33,558 bases of DNA from S012-113 sp039714715 (GTDB lineage: Bacteria; Bacteroidota; Bacteroidia; Cytophagales; Cyclobacteriaceae). The stretch lies in contig JBDLIU010000015.1 in assembly GCA_039714715.1 (NCBI GenBank), forward strand, positions 1 to 33,558. Direction: 5' to 3'. Of the stretch, positions 16,975 through 25,899 are shown piece after piece. A program made the translations under genes and the position numbers. The notes beneath the pieces were generated by a model. That model was not told the origin of the DNA, searched no databases, and was given only the letters and a program-made list of their open reading frames with translations. Numbering within the stretch: position 1 is the stretch's first letter; each line of letters begins with the position of its first letter.

Positions 16975-18212
16975 AAAATCATTTCATCATAGTAATCATA
17001 CTTAGTTTAAGCAGCAATGTCTATGGGCAGTTTACCATGGAAGCTTATCTTGGGAACTCGATATCTGATACTGAATTAAACTATCTTAATAGCATTAAAG
17101 GGTATCTTAAGGAAAATAATTTTAAATCACCTATACTTAGAGAGGTGGAATTCAGAGCGAGAGTTCAAAATTTTGGGAATGGTTTTGAAGACTACCGCCT
17201 GAGGTTTAGCCCTTTGAATCCGCTGGAGAGGAGGGCTAATAAAGTATACAAAGAAGCTTTATCAGACCAGTTCAACATAGAATATCAGCTTAAGGTTGAA
17301 GAAATTCTGCTCAATAGGTACTCCATAATAATCGAGCATCATCTGCTTTCTTCCAGAAAAAAGACATTGGTAGCAAGTGCTGAAGTCTATCAGAGTATAA
17401 TGGATATTTATCAGGATCAACCCGACAATGCTTCTCTGAAAGATTTCATTGCTACAGATAAAGCTCTGCTTGAGGTTATTCTCAACCTGGAATCAATAAA
17501 TAACAAGTTAAAAACTATTGAGCACACTATTAAACTAACCTACCCCTATTCAGGAGTAATTAATTGGGAAACCCAGCAGGTTGTTTCTGTCGAAGGGATA
17601 AAAGAATGGTTTCATAGTAATCTAATTGAAAATCCAAACAATAACTTATATCTTAAAAATGAAAAACAAAAAGGCATTGTCGCTGATACCGAGTTAAAAG
17701 TAGAGAAGCAATCAGATTTTAGGAATCTCGGATTTATCCAGGCTGAATACCGTGAAGATGTAAATAATAGTTTTTTTAATAATTTAGGTATGCAACTGGC
17801 ATTTAGTTTACCTATTGTAAATCCTGACAAACCCGACCTGGAGCGTGACAGACTTGAGCTATTAGAGAATTCAAAAAAACTGGAGCATGAGCAAGTAGAA
17901 CTTGAAACCTATTTAGAGGAATCTTATATTAATCTCGACCATCTATTAAAACAATATGAAATTGTTTCAAATAAGCTTTCAGATTATGAAAATCAAAGTG
18001 TTTATTCCTTTAATAGAGATGCTTTAGATACTTATAAAGAAATCCATGACTTTAAAACTGACCTATCATTACTCAAGCAAAACCTGGTAGCAGATATTTT
18101 GAATTCTTATATTTCTCTACTAAGTTTTAATGGCCAGCTATCTGCTCCCCCATACATTAACTATCTGTCTCCTTTTAATAATGGATTTGAGATGACAACA
18201 GGTGATCAATAA
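16971..18212 (+). CDS. TolC-like outer-membrane efflux protein (divergent)
   Basis: This 413-residue protein has a signal peptide (about 1-19, ending VYGQ). Long helical, heptad-like stretches occur at about 60-185 and 285-375, as in outer-membrane efflux proteins, with a short beta-like middle (about 240-280; FRNLGFIQAEYREDV, LGMQLAFSLPIVN). This is how OEP/TolC monomers look, but the similarity is distant and motif-poor, so the call leans on the overlapping upstream HlyD-like gene (ATGA, 4-base overlap). The C-terminus overlaps the convergent hflX gene by 7 bases. The likely role is the outer-membrane duct of the DUF4956/HlyD complex. Confidence 0.75.
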   Translation: MKNHFIIVIILSLSSNVYGQFTMEAYLGNSISDTELNYLNSIKGYLKENNFKSPILREVEFRARVQNFGNGFEDYRLRFSPLNPLERRANKVYKEALSDQFNIEYQLKVEEILLNRYSIIIEHHLLSSRKKTLVASAEVYQSIMDIYQDQPDNASLKDFIATDKALLEVILNLESINNKLKTIEHTIKLTYPYSGVINWETQQVVSVEGIKEWFHSNLIENPNNNLYLKNEKQKGIVADTELKVEKQSDFRNLGFIQAEYREDVNNSFFNNLGMQLAFSLPIVNPDKPDLERDRLELLENSKKLEHEQVELETYLEESYINLDHLLKQYEIVSNKLSDYENQSVYSFNRDALDTYKEIHDFKTDLSLLKQNLVADILNSYISLLSFNGQLSAPPYINYLSPFNNGFEMTTGDQ

Positions 18213-19351
18213 TTTGACTTTAAATAATTAGGAAATATCTGGTAATGACGCTTTTTGATTATTGGGAATAATTTACCCTTAAATAAATCTATGTTTTCCT
18301 TCCTGGCAGCTGAGATATAAACACCAATAGGGTCTTTATTCGACTTCTTTTTCCAGTTTACTGGTTGATCACTTTTTAACAGGTCTGTTTTATTATAAAC
18401 ATTCAATATTCTTTTATCTGCACTCTCGATTTCAGCCAGGGTTTTCATTACAATTTCAAACTGTTCCTCATGTGCAGGACTCGATATATCAATAACATGA
18501 AGGATAATGTCAGCTTCTCGAATTTCATCAAGTGTACTTTTAAATGACTCAATAAGACTATGTGGTAACTTACGAATAAATCCCACTGTATCAGTCAACA
18601 AAAAAGGTATCTGGTCAATAACAACCTTTCTTACAGTTGAATCCACGGTGGCAAAAAGCTTATCCTCAGCGAAAACATCAGATTTAGAAAGCAGCCTCAT
18701 AATTGTCGACTTCCCCACATTGGTATATCCTACGAGGGCTACTCTTACCATTCGTCCCCGGTTCTTACGCTGCGTTAAAGCCTGTTTATCGATTTTTACC
18801 AATTTCTTTTTTAACAAGGCAATCTTATCACGCACTATTCGCCTGTCAGTTTCCAGTTCTGTTTCTCCGGGACCTTTCATCCCGATACCGCCTTTTTGTT
18901 TTGAAAGGTGAGTCCACATATTGGTAAGCCTGGGCAACATATATTCATATTGTGCCAGCTCTACCTGAGTCTTGGCTTGAGCAGTCTGAGCTCGTAATGA
19001 AAAGATATCCAGAATCAAAAGGCTTCTGTCCAGGATTTTGCATTTTAAAACATTTTCCAGGTTCCTTACCTGAGAAGGAAGTAAATCGTCATCAAAAACA
19101 AGAATATCAATCTCATTGTTCTTCACAAAGTTTTCGATTTCTTCCAGCTTCCCTTTACCAACATAAGTTCTTAAGTCAGGTTTTACCAGTTTTTGTACAA
19201 ATACCGCTTCCGTTTTAGCACCAGCTGTAAGCACAAGAAACTCAAGTTCTCCAAGATGCTCATCTATCTCATGTTGAGGCGTATCTTTCCCGACAACTGA
19301 AACCAATACAGCCGTCTCTCGTTTTGCCTTTGTTGAAAATGTATTTCCCAT
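18206..19351 (-). CDS. hflX: GTPase HflX
   Basis: This 381-residue protein has the HflX N-terminal domain (VGKGKLEEIENFV; about 1-170, including the glycine-rich KGGIGMKGPGETELETDRR) followed by a GTPase domain. G1 is GYTNVGKST (about 207-215), G3 DTVGF and G4 NKTD. HflX binds the 50S subunit and splits stalled or stressed ribosomes. The C-terminal extension is short. A -7 box (19368-19375) lies 16 bp upstream of the ATG. It is convergent with the TolC-like gene, with 7 bases of overlap. Confidence 0.96.
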   Translation of the reverse strand: MGNTFSTKAKRETAVLVSVVGKDTPQHEIDEHLGELEFLVLTAGAKTEAVFVQKLVKPDLRTYVGKGKLEEIENFVKNNEIDILVFDDDLLPSQVRNLENVLKCKILDRSLLILDIFSLRAQTAQAKTQVELAQYEYMLPRLTNMWTHLSKQKGGIGMKGPGETELETDRRIVRDKIALLKKKLVKIDKQALTQRKNRGRMVRVALVGYTNVGKSTIMRLLSKSDVFAEDKLFATVDSTVRKVVIDQIPFLLTDTVGFIRKLPHSLIESFKSTLDEIREADIILHVIDISSPAHEEQFEIVMKTLAEIESADKRILNVYNKTDLLKSDQPVNWKKKSNKDPIGVYISAARKENIDLFKGKLFPIIKKRHYQIFPNYLKSNY

Positions 19352-19367
19352 TATCCTACAAGTTCCG

Positions 19368-19375
19368 CAAATCTA
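19368..19375 (-). promoter_or_regulatory. -7 promoter box for hflX
   Basis: The minus strand reads TAGATTTG, an exact TAnnTTTG match 16 bp before the hflX ATG. A TTG lies 22 bp further upstream (19398-19400). The rest of the 19352-19577 gap shows only a weak hairpin near 19417-19436. Confidence 0.5.
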
Positions 19376-19589
19376 CTGCTTTCGAAATTGAAGAGGACAA
19401 TTTATTTTCATGTATTGATAATTTTTTCAATACGTCTGGAGTATACATACTAACCACCTGTTATTCTGATATTTAATCTCGGCATCAAATATCATTTTAA
19501 AACATTGTTTTGGTTACCTTATTAGGGAGCAGTTGTATTAACTCAAGAATTGTTTGTATCTTGCGGCAATTTTTTAGTTGGTATTACCT

Positions 19590-20693
19590 ATGAGGATAGC
19601 AATTGTCTTAAATACATCATGGAATATTTACAATTTCAGACTTGGTTTAGTTAAAACTTTACTGGAGGAGGGTCATGATGTTGTGGCTATTGCACCAAAA
19701 GATGAATATACTTCTAAATTAATTGATTTAGGATGTTCATTCGAGGAAGTAAAAATGGATAGCAGGGGTGCTAATCCTTTAAAAGACTTCGGGCTTACAT
19801 TTGAATTATTCAGAATCTATAGACGTCAAAAACCAGACGTTATCTTGCACTATACAATTAAGCCAAATATTTACGGAACTATTGCAGCATCATTATTAAG
19901 ATTACCAGCGATTAACAATGTATGTGGTTTAGGAACGTCATTTTTAAATAAAAATCTTGTATCAAGAATTGCTCTGGCACTATATAAGATCGCATTTAAG
20001 TTCCCTAAACTAGTATACTTCCAGAATAAAGATGATAAAGATTTCTTTCTTAGCGCTGGTCTGATAAAGAAAGATAAAACAGATATTCTTCCTGGCTCGG
20101 GGATAAACACCAACAAGTTTATACCATCTGTTGAAAACAAAGAGCAAAAACCATTTACCTTCCTTTTAATAAGCAGGTTGATATACGATAAAGGTATTGT
20201 TGAATATATAGATGCCATCAAAATTCTTAAAGCTAAAGGTGTTGATGCCAGATTCCAGTTATTAGGAAAAATTGATGAATTTCATACCAGAGGTATTGAA
20301 AAAGAATTAGTTGATACATGGGTAGAGCAGAAGGCTGTTGATTACCTCGGCTCAACCGATGATGTAAAACCCTTTATCCAGAATTCTGATTGTGTAGTTC
20401 TACCTTCTTACAGGGAAGGTACACCCCGCTCTTTATTGGAAGCTGCCAGCTCAGGGAAACCCATTATTACTACTGATGTAGCTGGTTGCAGGAATGTGGT
20501 AGATGATAATGTAAATGGTTATTTGTGTAAGGTTCAGGATCCTATAGATTTGGCCAATAAGTTAGAAAAGATGATCTCCCAGGATAGTCAGACTGTTGGA
20601 AATATGGGTAAAGCCAGCCGTGAAATAGCCATAAACAGGTTTGATGAGCAAATTGTTATTGACAAATACCTGGATTCTATCTCAAAGGTTTAA
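19590..20693 (+). CDS. GT4-family glycosyltransferase
   Basis: This GT-B fold glycosyltransferase has 367 residues from ATG 19590. The TTG at 19578 would add four residues, and the ATG directly precedes the typical RIAIVLNTSWNIYNFRLGL start. The N-terminal acceptor domain includes DVILHYTIKPNIYG and NNVCGLGTSFL. The C-terminal nucleotide-sugar domain has FLLISRLIYDKGI and the E-x7-E region REGTPRSLLEAASSGKPI. It probably adds a sugar to a lipid-linked oligosaccharide in the cytoplasm. It heads the polysaccharide cluster. A TATCTTG box at 19557-19563 may be its -7 element (one position off consensus). Confidence 0.92.
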   Translation: MRIAIVLNTSWNIYNFRLGLVKTLLEEGHDVVAIAPKDEYTSKLIDLGCSFEEVKMDSRGANPLKDFGLTFELFRIYRRQKPDVILHYTIKPNIYGTIAASLLRLPAINNVCGLGTSFLNKNLVSRIALALYKIAFKFPKLVYFQNKDDKDFFLSAGLIKKDKTDILPGSGINTNKFIPSVENKEQKPFTFLLISRLIYDKGIVEYIDAIKILKAKGVDARFQLLGKIDEFHTRGIEKELVDTWVEQKAVDYLGSTDDVKPFIQNSDCVVLPSYREGTPRSLLEAASSGKPIITTDVAGCRNVVDDNVNGYLCKVQDPIDLANKLEKMISQDSQTVGNMGKASREIAINRFDEQIVIDKYLDSISKV

Positions 20694-20719
20694 TCTTACA
20701 AACAACCAAGAATACCCTT

Positions 20720-20763
20720 TACCCTGAATATTCATGATTTTTCAACATGAATTATTCGGGTTA
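20720..20763. repeat. Inverted, internally deleted copy (C) of the ACCCGAAT repeat family
   Basis: Two 16-base arms (20721-20736 and 20746-20761) form an imperfect inverted repeat around a 9-base loop. The left arm (ACCCTGAATATTCATG) is the reverse complement of the right end of copies A and B; the right arm matches their left end. The element is therefore in the opposite orientation and lacks the roughly 200-bp interior. It lies between the glycosyltransferase and the export lipoprotein gene. Confidence 0.75.
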
Positions 20764-20794
20764 TTTGTACTATTTTAGCTGTAAAAACAAATAC

Positions 20795-21553
20795 ATGATT
20801 TTTAAATCATTATTCAGGTTATCAGTCATTGCAATATTGATTTTATCTAGCTCATGTGCTTATAGAAACAATGTTATGTTTTCACATGACAAGAAATTTG
20901 TATCGGCACAACTAACTGCTGAAGCTAGGTCACTGGAATCAAACTATGTAATCAAGCCCAATGATTTGCTAAGTGTAAAGGTTTATACCAAGAAAGGAGA
21001 AATGATAATTGATCCTGAGTATGAGCTGAACAAAAATATTAATATGAACAGGGTTCAAAGACCAGATCCTGAGTATTTGGTAGGCCTTGATGGAATGGTT
21101 TTTCTCCCAATGGTTGAAGCAGTTAAGCTGGAAGGGTTAACAATTCATGAAGCTAACCTTAAACTTATTGATTTGTATAGTGAATATTTTGTTGATCCAT
21201 ATGTGATTACTACTTACACCAATAAAAGAGTAACCCTTTTAGGAGCACCGGGAGGGCAAATTATACCGCTCATAAATGAAAATATTACTATAGCAGAAGT
21301 ATTGGCTACAGCAGGTGGATTAGGAAAGGTTGGTAATGCCAGCAAGATGAAACTCATCAGGGGAGAAGAAGTATTTCTGATTGATTTTAGTACTGTAGAG
21401 GGGTACTTTAACACAAATCAACTCGTAAAAGCTGGTGATATTATATATATTGAACCAATAAACAGAGTGGTTGCCGACAACGCAAACACATTTGCCTTAA
21501 TTCTCAGTGCAATTACAACAACTACTGCATTGTTAGTACTCTTTATGCAATAA
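20795..21553 (+). CDS. Polysaccharide export lipoprotein (Wza/OPX-like)
   Basis: This protein has 252 residues from ATG 20795. I prefer this start because it gives a clean lipoprotein signal peptide (MIFKSLFRLSVIAILIL, lipobox SSSC with Cys21); an ATG at 20747 lies inside repeat C. The polysaccharide export domain contains NYVIKPNDLLSVKVYTKKGE and LVGLDGMVFLPMVEAV, followed by an SLBB-like domain (VTLLGAPGGQIIPL, ITIAEVLATAGGLG). The C-terminus is a hydrophobic helix (FALILSAITTTTALLVLFM), as in OPX proteins that insert in a membrane. It forms the exit channel for exopolysaccharide. The stop is 1 base before the BY-kinase gene. Confidence 0.92.
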   Translation: MIFKSLFRLSVIAILILSSSCAYRNNVMFSHDKKFVSAQLTAEARSLESNYVIKPNDLLSVKVYTKKGEMIIDPEYELNKNINMNRVQRPDPEYLVGLDGMVFLPMVEAVKLEGLTIHEANLKLIDLYSEYFVDPYVITTYTNKRVTLLGAPGGQIIPLINENITIAEVLATAGGLGKVGNASKMKLIRGEEVFLIDFSTVEGYFNTNQLVKAGDIIYIEPINRVVADNANTFALILSAITTTTALLVLFMQ

Positions 21554-21554
21554 G

Positions 21555-23885
21555 ATGAGACTTAACAGGGAAGAATCGGAACAGAATTTCAGTCGTACAA
21601 ATGGCAATGATATTGACTGGTACAAACTATGGGTTGTTATCAAACAAAACGTAATATGGTTAGGGGTGATTTTAATTCTAAGTTTAACCGCTTCATATCT
21701 TGTAGTGAGGTATACCAAACCTTTATATCAGTCATATTCTGAAATTAAACTTGGCAGAGAAGATCAGTCCAATATTCTAAATCTTGGAGAAATTGAGCAG
21801 ACAAACTCATACGCTTTGCTTTCCAGCGAAATGGAACTAATTACTTCAAGGTTATTCTTTAATAAAATAATAGAATCTGTTAGGCTTAATCCTCAATACT
21901 ATACATATGGGCAGTTCCTGAATGATGAGAAATATAAGAACCCTCCGTTCCAGGTTGATTACCAACTAAAGAATGCTGCTCTTTATAATAAGAACCTGGA
22001 CTTAACTATAATAGATAGTATAAAATATGAACTGTCATATTTTGTTGATGATCAAGAATTCAGAGAAGAACACGAATTCAATAAGCCCTACAATAATGAT
22101 GATATGGAGCTAATGGTTACGTTATCTCCAAATTGGAACAGATCAATGGGCACAAAATTCTATTTTAGAATTAACAGTCATGATGCATTGGTTAACTATC
22201 TGGAAAATAATTTAAATGTTGAACCTGTAAATCTTGATGCTAATATTTTTAAAGTATCATTTCAGGACCATAATTTATTAAAAGCCCATGCACTAATTAG
22301 TGCAATTGATACACTGTATTACAAATATTCTCTTGATGAAAAAAACAGGGCTAATAAAAATAAAATTGAGTATCTGAATAGCCAGCTGACTGAAACAGAA
22401 AAAAAACTGGATGATTATGAAAAATATTTTGAAGATGTAACCATCACAAATCGTACCGTAAGCCTTGATGAAGATGTAAGGAGAACTGTAAACCTGATAA
22501 ACAGAATTGACTCTCAGCTGGTACAGTTTAATAATAAATTCACTGACTTAAGTAATTTAACAAAAAGGATTAAATCGGAACAGGTTATTACCATTCCGCA
22601 GCTTAACGATAAATATCCTAATCATATTATTTCATTAATTAATGAGCTAAATCTACTCATAAAAGAAAGGGAAAAGCTAGGATTATCCTACAGGGAAAAC
22701 ACCTATACATATAGAACACGGCAAAAAGAAATTGATCTGTTAAAAGCTGACCTCTTGGCTCAAATTGAAAACAGCAAGTTATATTTGGTAGACGACATCA
22801 AGTTTCTTGAAATTCAAAAGCTGCAATTGAATCAACAATTAAACAAACTACCCTCAAAAAACACCGAGTATAATAAGGTAAAAAGATTTTACGCCTTGTA
22901 CGAAGAAATCTACCTTTTACTAATGCAAAGTAAAAATGAATTCGAAATTGCTATTGCTGGATCCACTACAAAAATTAAGATATTATCACCTGCCACTATG
23001 CCAGACACACCCGTTAAACCTAACAAACTCATTGTCTATGGTATAGGTTTAATTTTATCTTTTGTTTTAAGTTTCCTTTTCCTGGTAATTAGATATCTGG
23101 CTCATAATAAAGTAAACAATGTAGCAGATGTTGAAAGGAACACATCTGCAACCCTGCTTGGATCAGTACCCAGATATAAGGCCCTTGGGAAGCATGCAAA
23201 AATAATTGTTGATAATCAGCCAAAGTCTGCATTAAGTGAATCAATGAGATCAATTAGAACCAATATGGAATTCATGTTGCCTGATCTCGAGAACAAAATC
23301 TATTCATTCACCTCAACTATTGGTTCTGAAGGGAAAACATTTGTCTCAACCAATCTTGGTGCACTGCTCGCCATGGCTGGCAAACAGGTTATTATACTTG
23401 ATTTGGATTTAAGAAGGCCTAAAGTTCATAAGGCATTTGGGCATGAGGCAAACGATTGTGGCATGAGTACACTGCTAATTAATAAACATACCTTAGATAA
23501 TTGCATTACTCATAGTGATGTCAAAGGGCTAGATTATATTGGTGCAGGTCCGGTACCACCCAATCCTTCAGAATTATTGCTTAGAGATACTTTTGATGAT
23601 ATTTTATCTCAGCTTAAAAAGTCTTACCAGATTATTCTATTGGATACACCTCCTGTTGGTATCGTAACTGATGGCCTCTTGGCAATGCAAAAAGCCGATC
23701 TGCCAATCTATATTCTTCGTGCTGATTATTCTAAGAATTCGTTTATCCAGAATATTAACAGACTTCTCACTACTAACCGATACCCGAATCTATCGATAAT
23801 ACTCAATAACGTATCAACCAGCAGGACGGGGTACGGGTACAGTTATGGCGATGTATATGCTAATAGCAACTATTACCAGGAATAG
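21555..23885 (+). CDS. Wzc-like BY-kinase / polysaccharide co-polymerase
   Basis: This 776-residue inner-membrane protein has a Wzz-type periplasmic region between two membrane helices (about 33-52 and 491-514) with long coiled coils (about 265-450). The cytoplasmic tyrosine autokinase has a Walker A around GSEGKT (590-595), Walker A' VIILDLDLRRP and Walker B IILLDTPP (about 693-700). The C-terminal tail (last 18 residues) holds six tyrosines (GYGYSYGDVY, SNYYQE), the autophosphorylated cluster of BY-kinases. It controls chain length and export of polysaccharide with the upstream OPX lipoprotein. Cycles of phosphorylation would be reset by the phosphatase encoded next, 22 bp downstream. Confidence 0.95.
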   Translation: MRLNREESEQNFSRTNGNDIDWYKLWVVIKQNVIWLGVILILSLTASYLVVRYTKPLYQSYSEIKLGREDQSNILNLGEIEQTNSYALLSSEMELITSRLFFNKIIESVRLNPQYYTYGQFLNDEKYKNPPFQVDYQLKNAALYNKNLDLTIIDSIKYELSYFVDDQEFREEHEFNKPYNNDDMELMVTLSPNWNRSMGTKFYFRINSHDALVNYLENNLNVEPVNLDANIFKVSFQDHNLLKAHALISAIDTLYYKYSLDEKNRANKNKIEYLNSQLTETEKKLDDYEKYFEDVTITNRTVSLDEDVRRTVNLINRIDSQLVQFNNKFTDLSNLTKRIKSEQVITIPQLNDKYPNHIISLINELNLLIKEREKLGLSYRENTYTYRTRQKEIDLLKADLLAQIENSKLYLVDDIKFLEIQKLQLNQQLNKLPSKNTEYNKVKRFYALYEEIYLLLMQSKNEFEIAIAGSTTKIKILSPATMPDTPVKPNKLIVYGIGLILSFVLSFLFLVIRYLAHNKVNNVADVERNTSATLLGSVPRYKALGKHAKIIVDNQPKSALSESMRSIRTNMEFMLPDLENKIYSFTSTIGSEGKTFVSTNLGALLAMAGKQVIILDLDLRRPKVHKAFGHEANDCGMSTLLINKHTLDNCITHSDVKGLDYIGAGPVPPNPSELLLRDTFDDILSQLKKSYQIILLDTPPVGIVTDGLLAMQKADLPIYILRADYSKNSFIQNINRLLTTNRYPNLSIILNNVSTSRTGYGYSYGDVYANSNYYQE

Positions 23886-23907
23886 CAACTAAGGATTTCA
23901 AAGGACT

Positions 23908-24636
23908 ATGGCTCCACTATTTAGAAGAAAAAAGAGCTTCACTGGTTTAATTTCTACCACTGATTTACACTCACACCTTTTACCCGGTATTGATGATGGT
24001 GTGCAAAGTCTGGAAGAATCTCTGGAAGTAATTATGGCTTTCAAAAAGCTGGGATATACCAAATTGATAACAACACCTCATATAATGTACGATCATTATA
24101 AAAATGATCCGATTATTATTAACAATAAACTTGCTGATGTGCGCAAAGCATTAAGTGATAATTCCATAGATATTGAAATTGAAGCAGCAGCCGAATATTA
24201 TCTTGATGAATATTTTCTCGATTTACTTAATACGGATAAAAAGTTTCTGACGTTTGGTAAAAACTATCTGCTTTTCGAGCTCTCTTTTATGAGCAAACCA
24301 TTGATTCTTAAAGAAGCCATTTTTATGATGCAAACAAAAGGCTTTATTCCTGTGTTGGCACACCCTGAACGCTATTTATATTTTCAGAACGATCTGGACT
24401 CCCTTAAAGAAATACATGAAAATGGTGTTCTTCTACAGCTAAACCTCTTGTCGCTTTCAGGATATTATTCAAAACCTGCCAGGAAGTTATCAAACACATT
24501 AATAAAGGAAAACATGATTTCATTTATCGGTTCCGATTGTCATAATTTAAATCACCTGAACTCACTATCAGAAACACTAAACAGTTCTGTTATGAATTCA
24601 TTACTTTCACAAAATCTATTAAATAACTCTATATGA
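23908..24636 (+). CDS. PHP-family protein-tyrosine phosphatase (CpsB/YwqE type)
   Basis: This 242-residue protein has the metal-binding motifs of the PHP phosphatases paired with BY-kinases: TDLHSHLLPGIDDG (His21, His23), TTPHIMYDHY, AHPERYLYF and GSDCHNLNH. These enzymes use a metal cluster to dephosphorylate the tyrosine tail of the cognate kinase, here the protein encoded immediately upstream. It is cytoplasmic, with no signal peptide. Its stop overlaps the epimerase start by four bases (ATGA), which indicates coupled translation. Confidence 0.94.
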   Translation: MAPLFRRKKSFTGLISTTDLHSHLLPGIDDGVQSLEESLEVIMAFKKLGYTKLITTPHIMYDHYKNDPIIINNKLADVRKALSDNSIDIEIEAAAEYYLDEYFLDLLNTDKKFLTFGKNYLLFELSFMSKPLILKEAIFMMQTKGFIPVLAHPERYLYFQNDLDSLKEIHENGVLLQLNLLSLSGYYSKPARKLSNTLIKENMISFIGSDCHNLNHLNSLSETLNSSVMNSLLSQNLLNNSI

Positions 24637-25610
24637 TTCTCGTAACAGGAGCAAGTGGGATTGTGGGCCATTCTGTGGCAGAGACACTGGTGAATTCAGG
24701 ACATAAGGTAAGGGCTTTAAAGAGAAAGAATAGTAATATTAGCAGGCTTAGCCATATTCAAGACAAAATAGAGTGGTTCGAATCAGATGTTCTTGATATT
24801 GCTTCATTATCCAAAGCTTTTGATGGTATTGAGAGGGTTGTACATTGTGCAGCTTTGGTATCCTTCCATAAGGAAGACAAGGATAAAATGATGCAAATCA
24901 ATGTGGAGGGAACATCTAACATGCTAAACCTTGCACTTGAATATGGGATAAAAAAGTTTGTTCATGTTAGCTCTGTGGCAGCACTGGGTCGAAAAACAAA
25001 TGATTTGTTTATCGATGAGCGTGTTAAATGGGAGGAATCTGAGAACAACTCCAATTATGGGGAATCTAAACATCAAGCCGAATTGGAGGTATGGCGAGCC
25101 CAGGAAGAAGGTCTTTCCACAGTAATTGTTAATCCTTCAGTAATCCTGGGGCCTGGTGACTGGAATAGCTCAAGCATGCAAATATTTAAATATATTAATG
25201 AAAATCGGCTATTTTATCCTCCTGGAGAGATGAATTATGTTGATGTGCGTGACGTTATCAATGCAATTAATCTGCTACTTTTCAATGAAGTAGAGAGTGA
25301 AAGATTTATCATCAATTCAGGTAAAGCTTCCTACAAGGAAACATTTAATATTATTGCTAAACACTTAAATAAATCTGCACCACGTATAAAAGTGACCAAA
25401 GCTCTCCTTACTTTTGCCTATGTTTTAGATACTGTTAAATCTAAATTGTTGAGACAGAGGTCGGTCATTACTAAAGAAACTACCAGGATAAGTAAGCAAA
25501 GCTATTTATACTCCAGTGAGAAAATTAAAGAAACGCTAGGAGTCAATTTCAAAACTTTGGAAGAATCAATTAGCTGGACCTGCGAGGAAATTAGAAAGCA
25601 ACCGATTTAG
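24633..25610 (+). CDS. NAD-dependent epimerase/dehydratase (extended SDR)
   Basis: This 325-residue protein has the Rossmann signature TGASGIVGHSVAETL at the N-terminus, HCAALVSF, the Ser of HVSSVAALGR, and the catalytic Tyr/Lys pair in NYGESKHQAEL. NPSVILGPGDW is the usual NAD-sugar epimerase-like segment. The substrate is not readable; in this family it could be a nucleotide sugar or a dihydroflavonol-like or sterol-like molecule. Translational coupling to the phosphatase and membership in the cluster favour a sugar-nucleotide step. No clear terminator follows the stop; repeat copy A begins 28 bp later. Confidence 0.88.
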   Translation: MILVTGASGIVGHSVAETLVNSGHKVRALKRKNSNISRLSHIQDKIEWFESDVLDIASLSKAFDGIERVVHCAALVSFHKEDKDKMMQINVEGTSNMLNLALEYGIKKFVHVSSVAALGRKTNDLFIDERVKWEESENNSNYGESKHQAELEVWRAQEEGLSTVIVNPSVILGPGDWNSSSMQIFKYINENRLFYPPGEMNYVDVRDVINAINLLLFNEVESERFIINSGKASYKETFNIIAKHLNKSAPRIKVTKALLTFAYVLDTVKSKLLRQRSVITKETTRISKQSYLYSSEKIKETLGVNFKTLEESISWTCEEIRKQPI

Positions 25611-25638
25611 TTTCAATCTTGTGTAAATTTTTTTACCT

Positions 25639-25885
25639 TAACCCGAATAATTCACAAAGAATTCATTATAAAGGGAGATGTTGTATTTTAATGATTTGTA
25701 TCTCAGTAAATTAGGATGTAGGGTTAACCCTGATGGGTACAATTTTAACAGTTAAAACTTAAGTAAATGGTAATTCAATATCAAATATTAAAATTGTACT
25801 CCATCAGCCACGACCTGTTCAATAATATAGTAATAAATCATCAAGGCTTTCTGAAGGAGCTTGAATTCTGAATATTCTGGGTAAA
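25639..25885. repeat. ACCCGAAT repeat family, copy A (about 247 bp)
   Basis: The ends form an imperfect inverted repeat (ACCCGAATAATTCA at 25641-25654; TGAATATTCTGGGTA at 25869-25883). Within it is a second, 18-of-19 bp inverted repeat (25730-25747 and 25789-25807; left arm CTGATGGGTACAATTTTA). The ends, a GGAGATGTT block and the inner hairpin are shared with copy B, while the stretches between differ. It fills the gap before the TPR gene, ending 14 bp before its ATG. It has no coding potential. Confidence 0.85.
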
Positions 25886-25899
25886 TCTAAACGTTTTGT

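Noticed and set aside
18507..18911. 134-codon plus-strand frame within hflX
   Set aside because: Antisense to the GTPase domain of hflX with no family features; the hflX frame has all G motifs.
20747..20794. Upstream ATG for the export lipoprotein
   Set aside because: It lies in the arm of repeat copy C and would bury the lipoprotein signal peptide; ATG 20795 gives a clean signal and lipobox.
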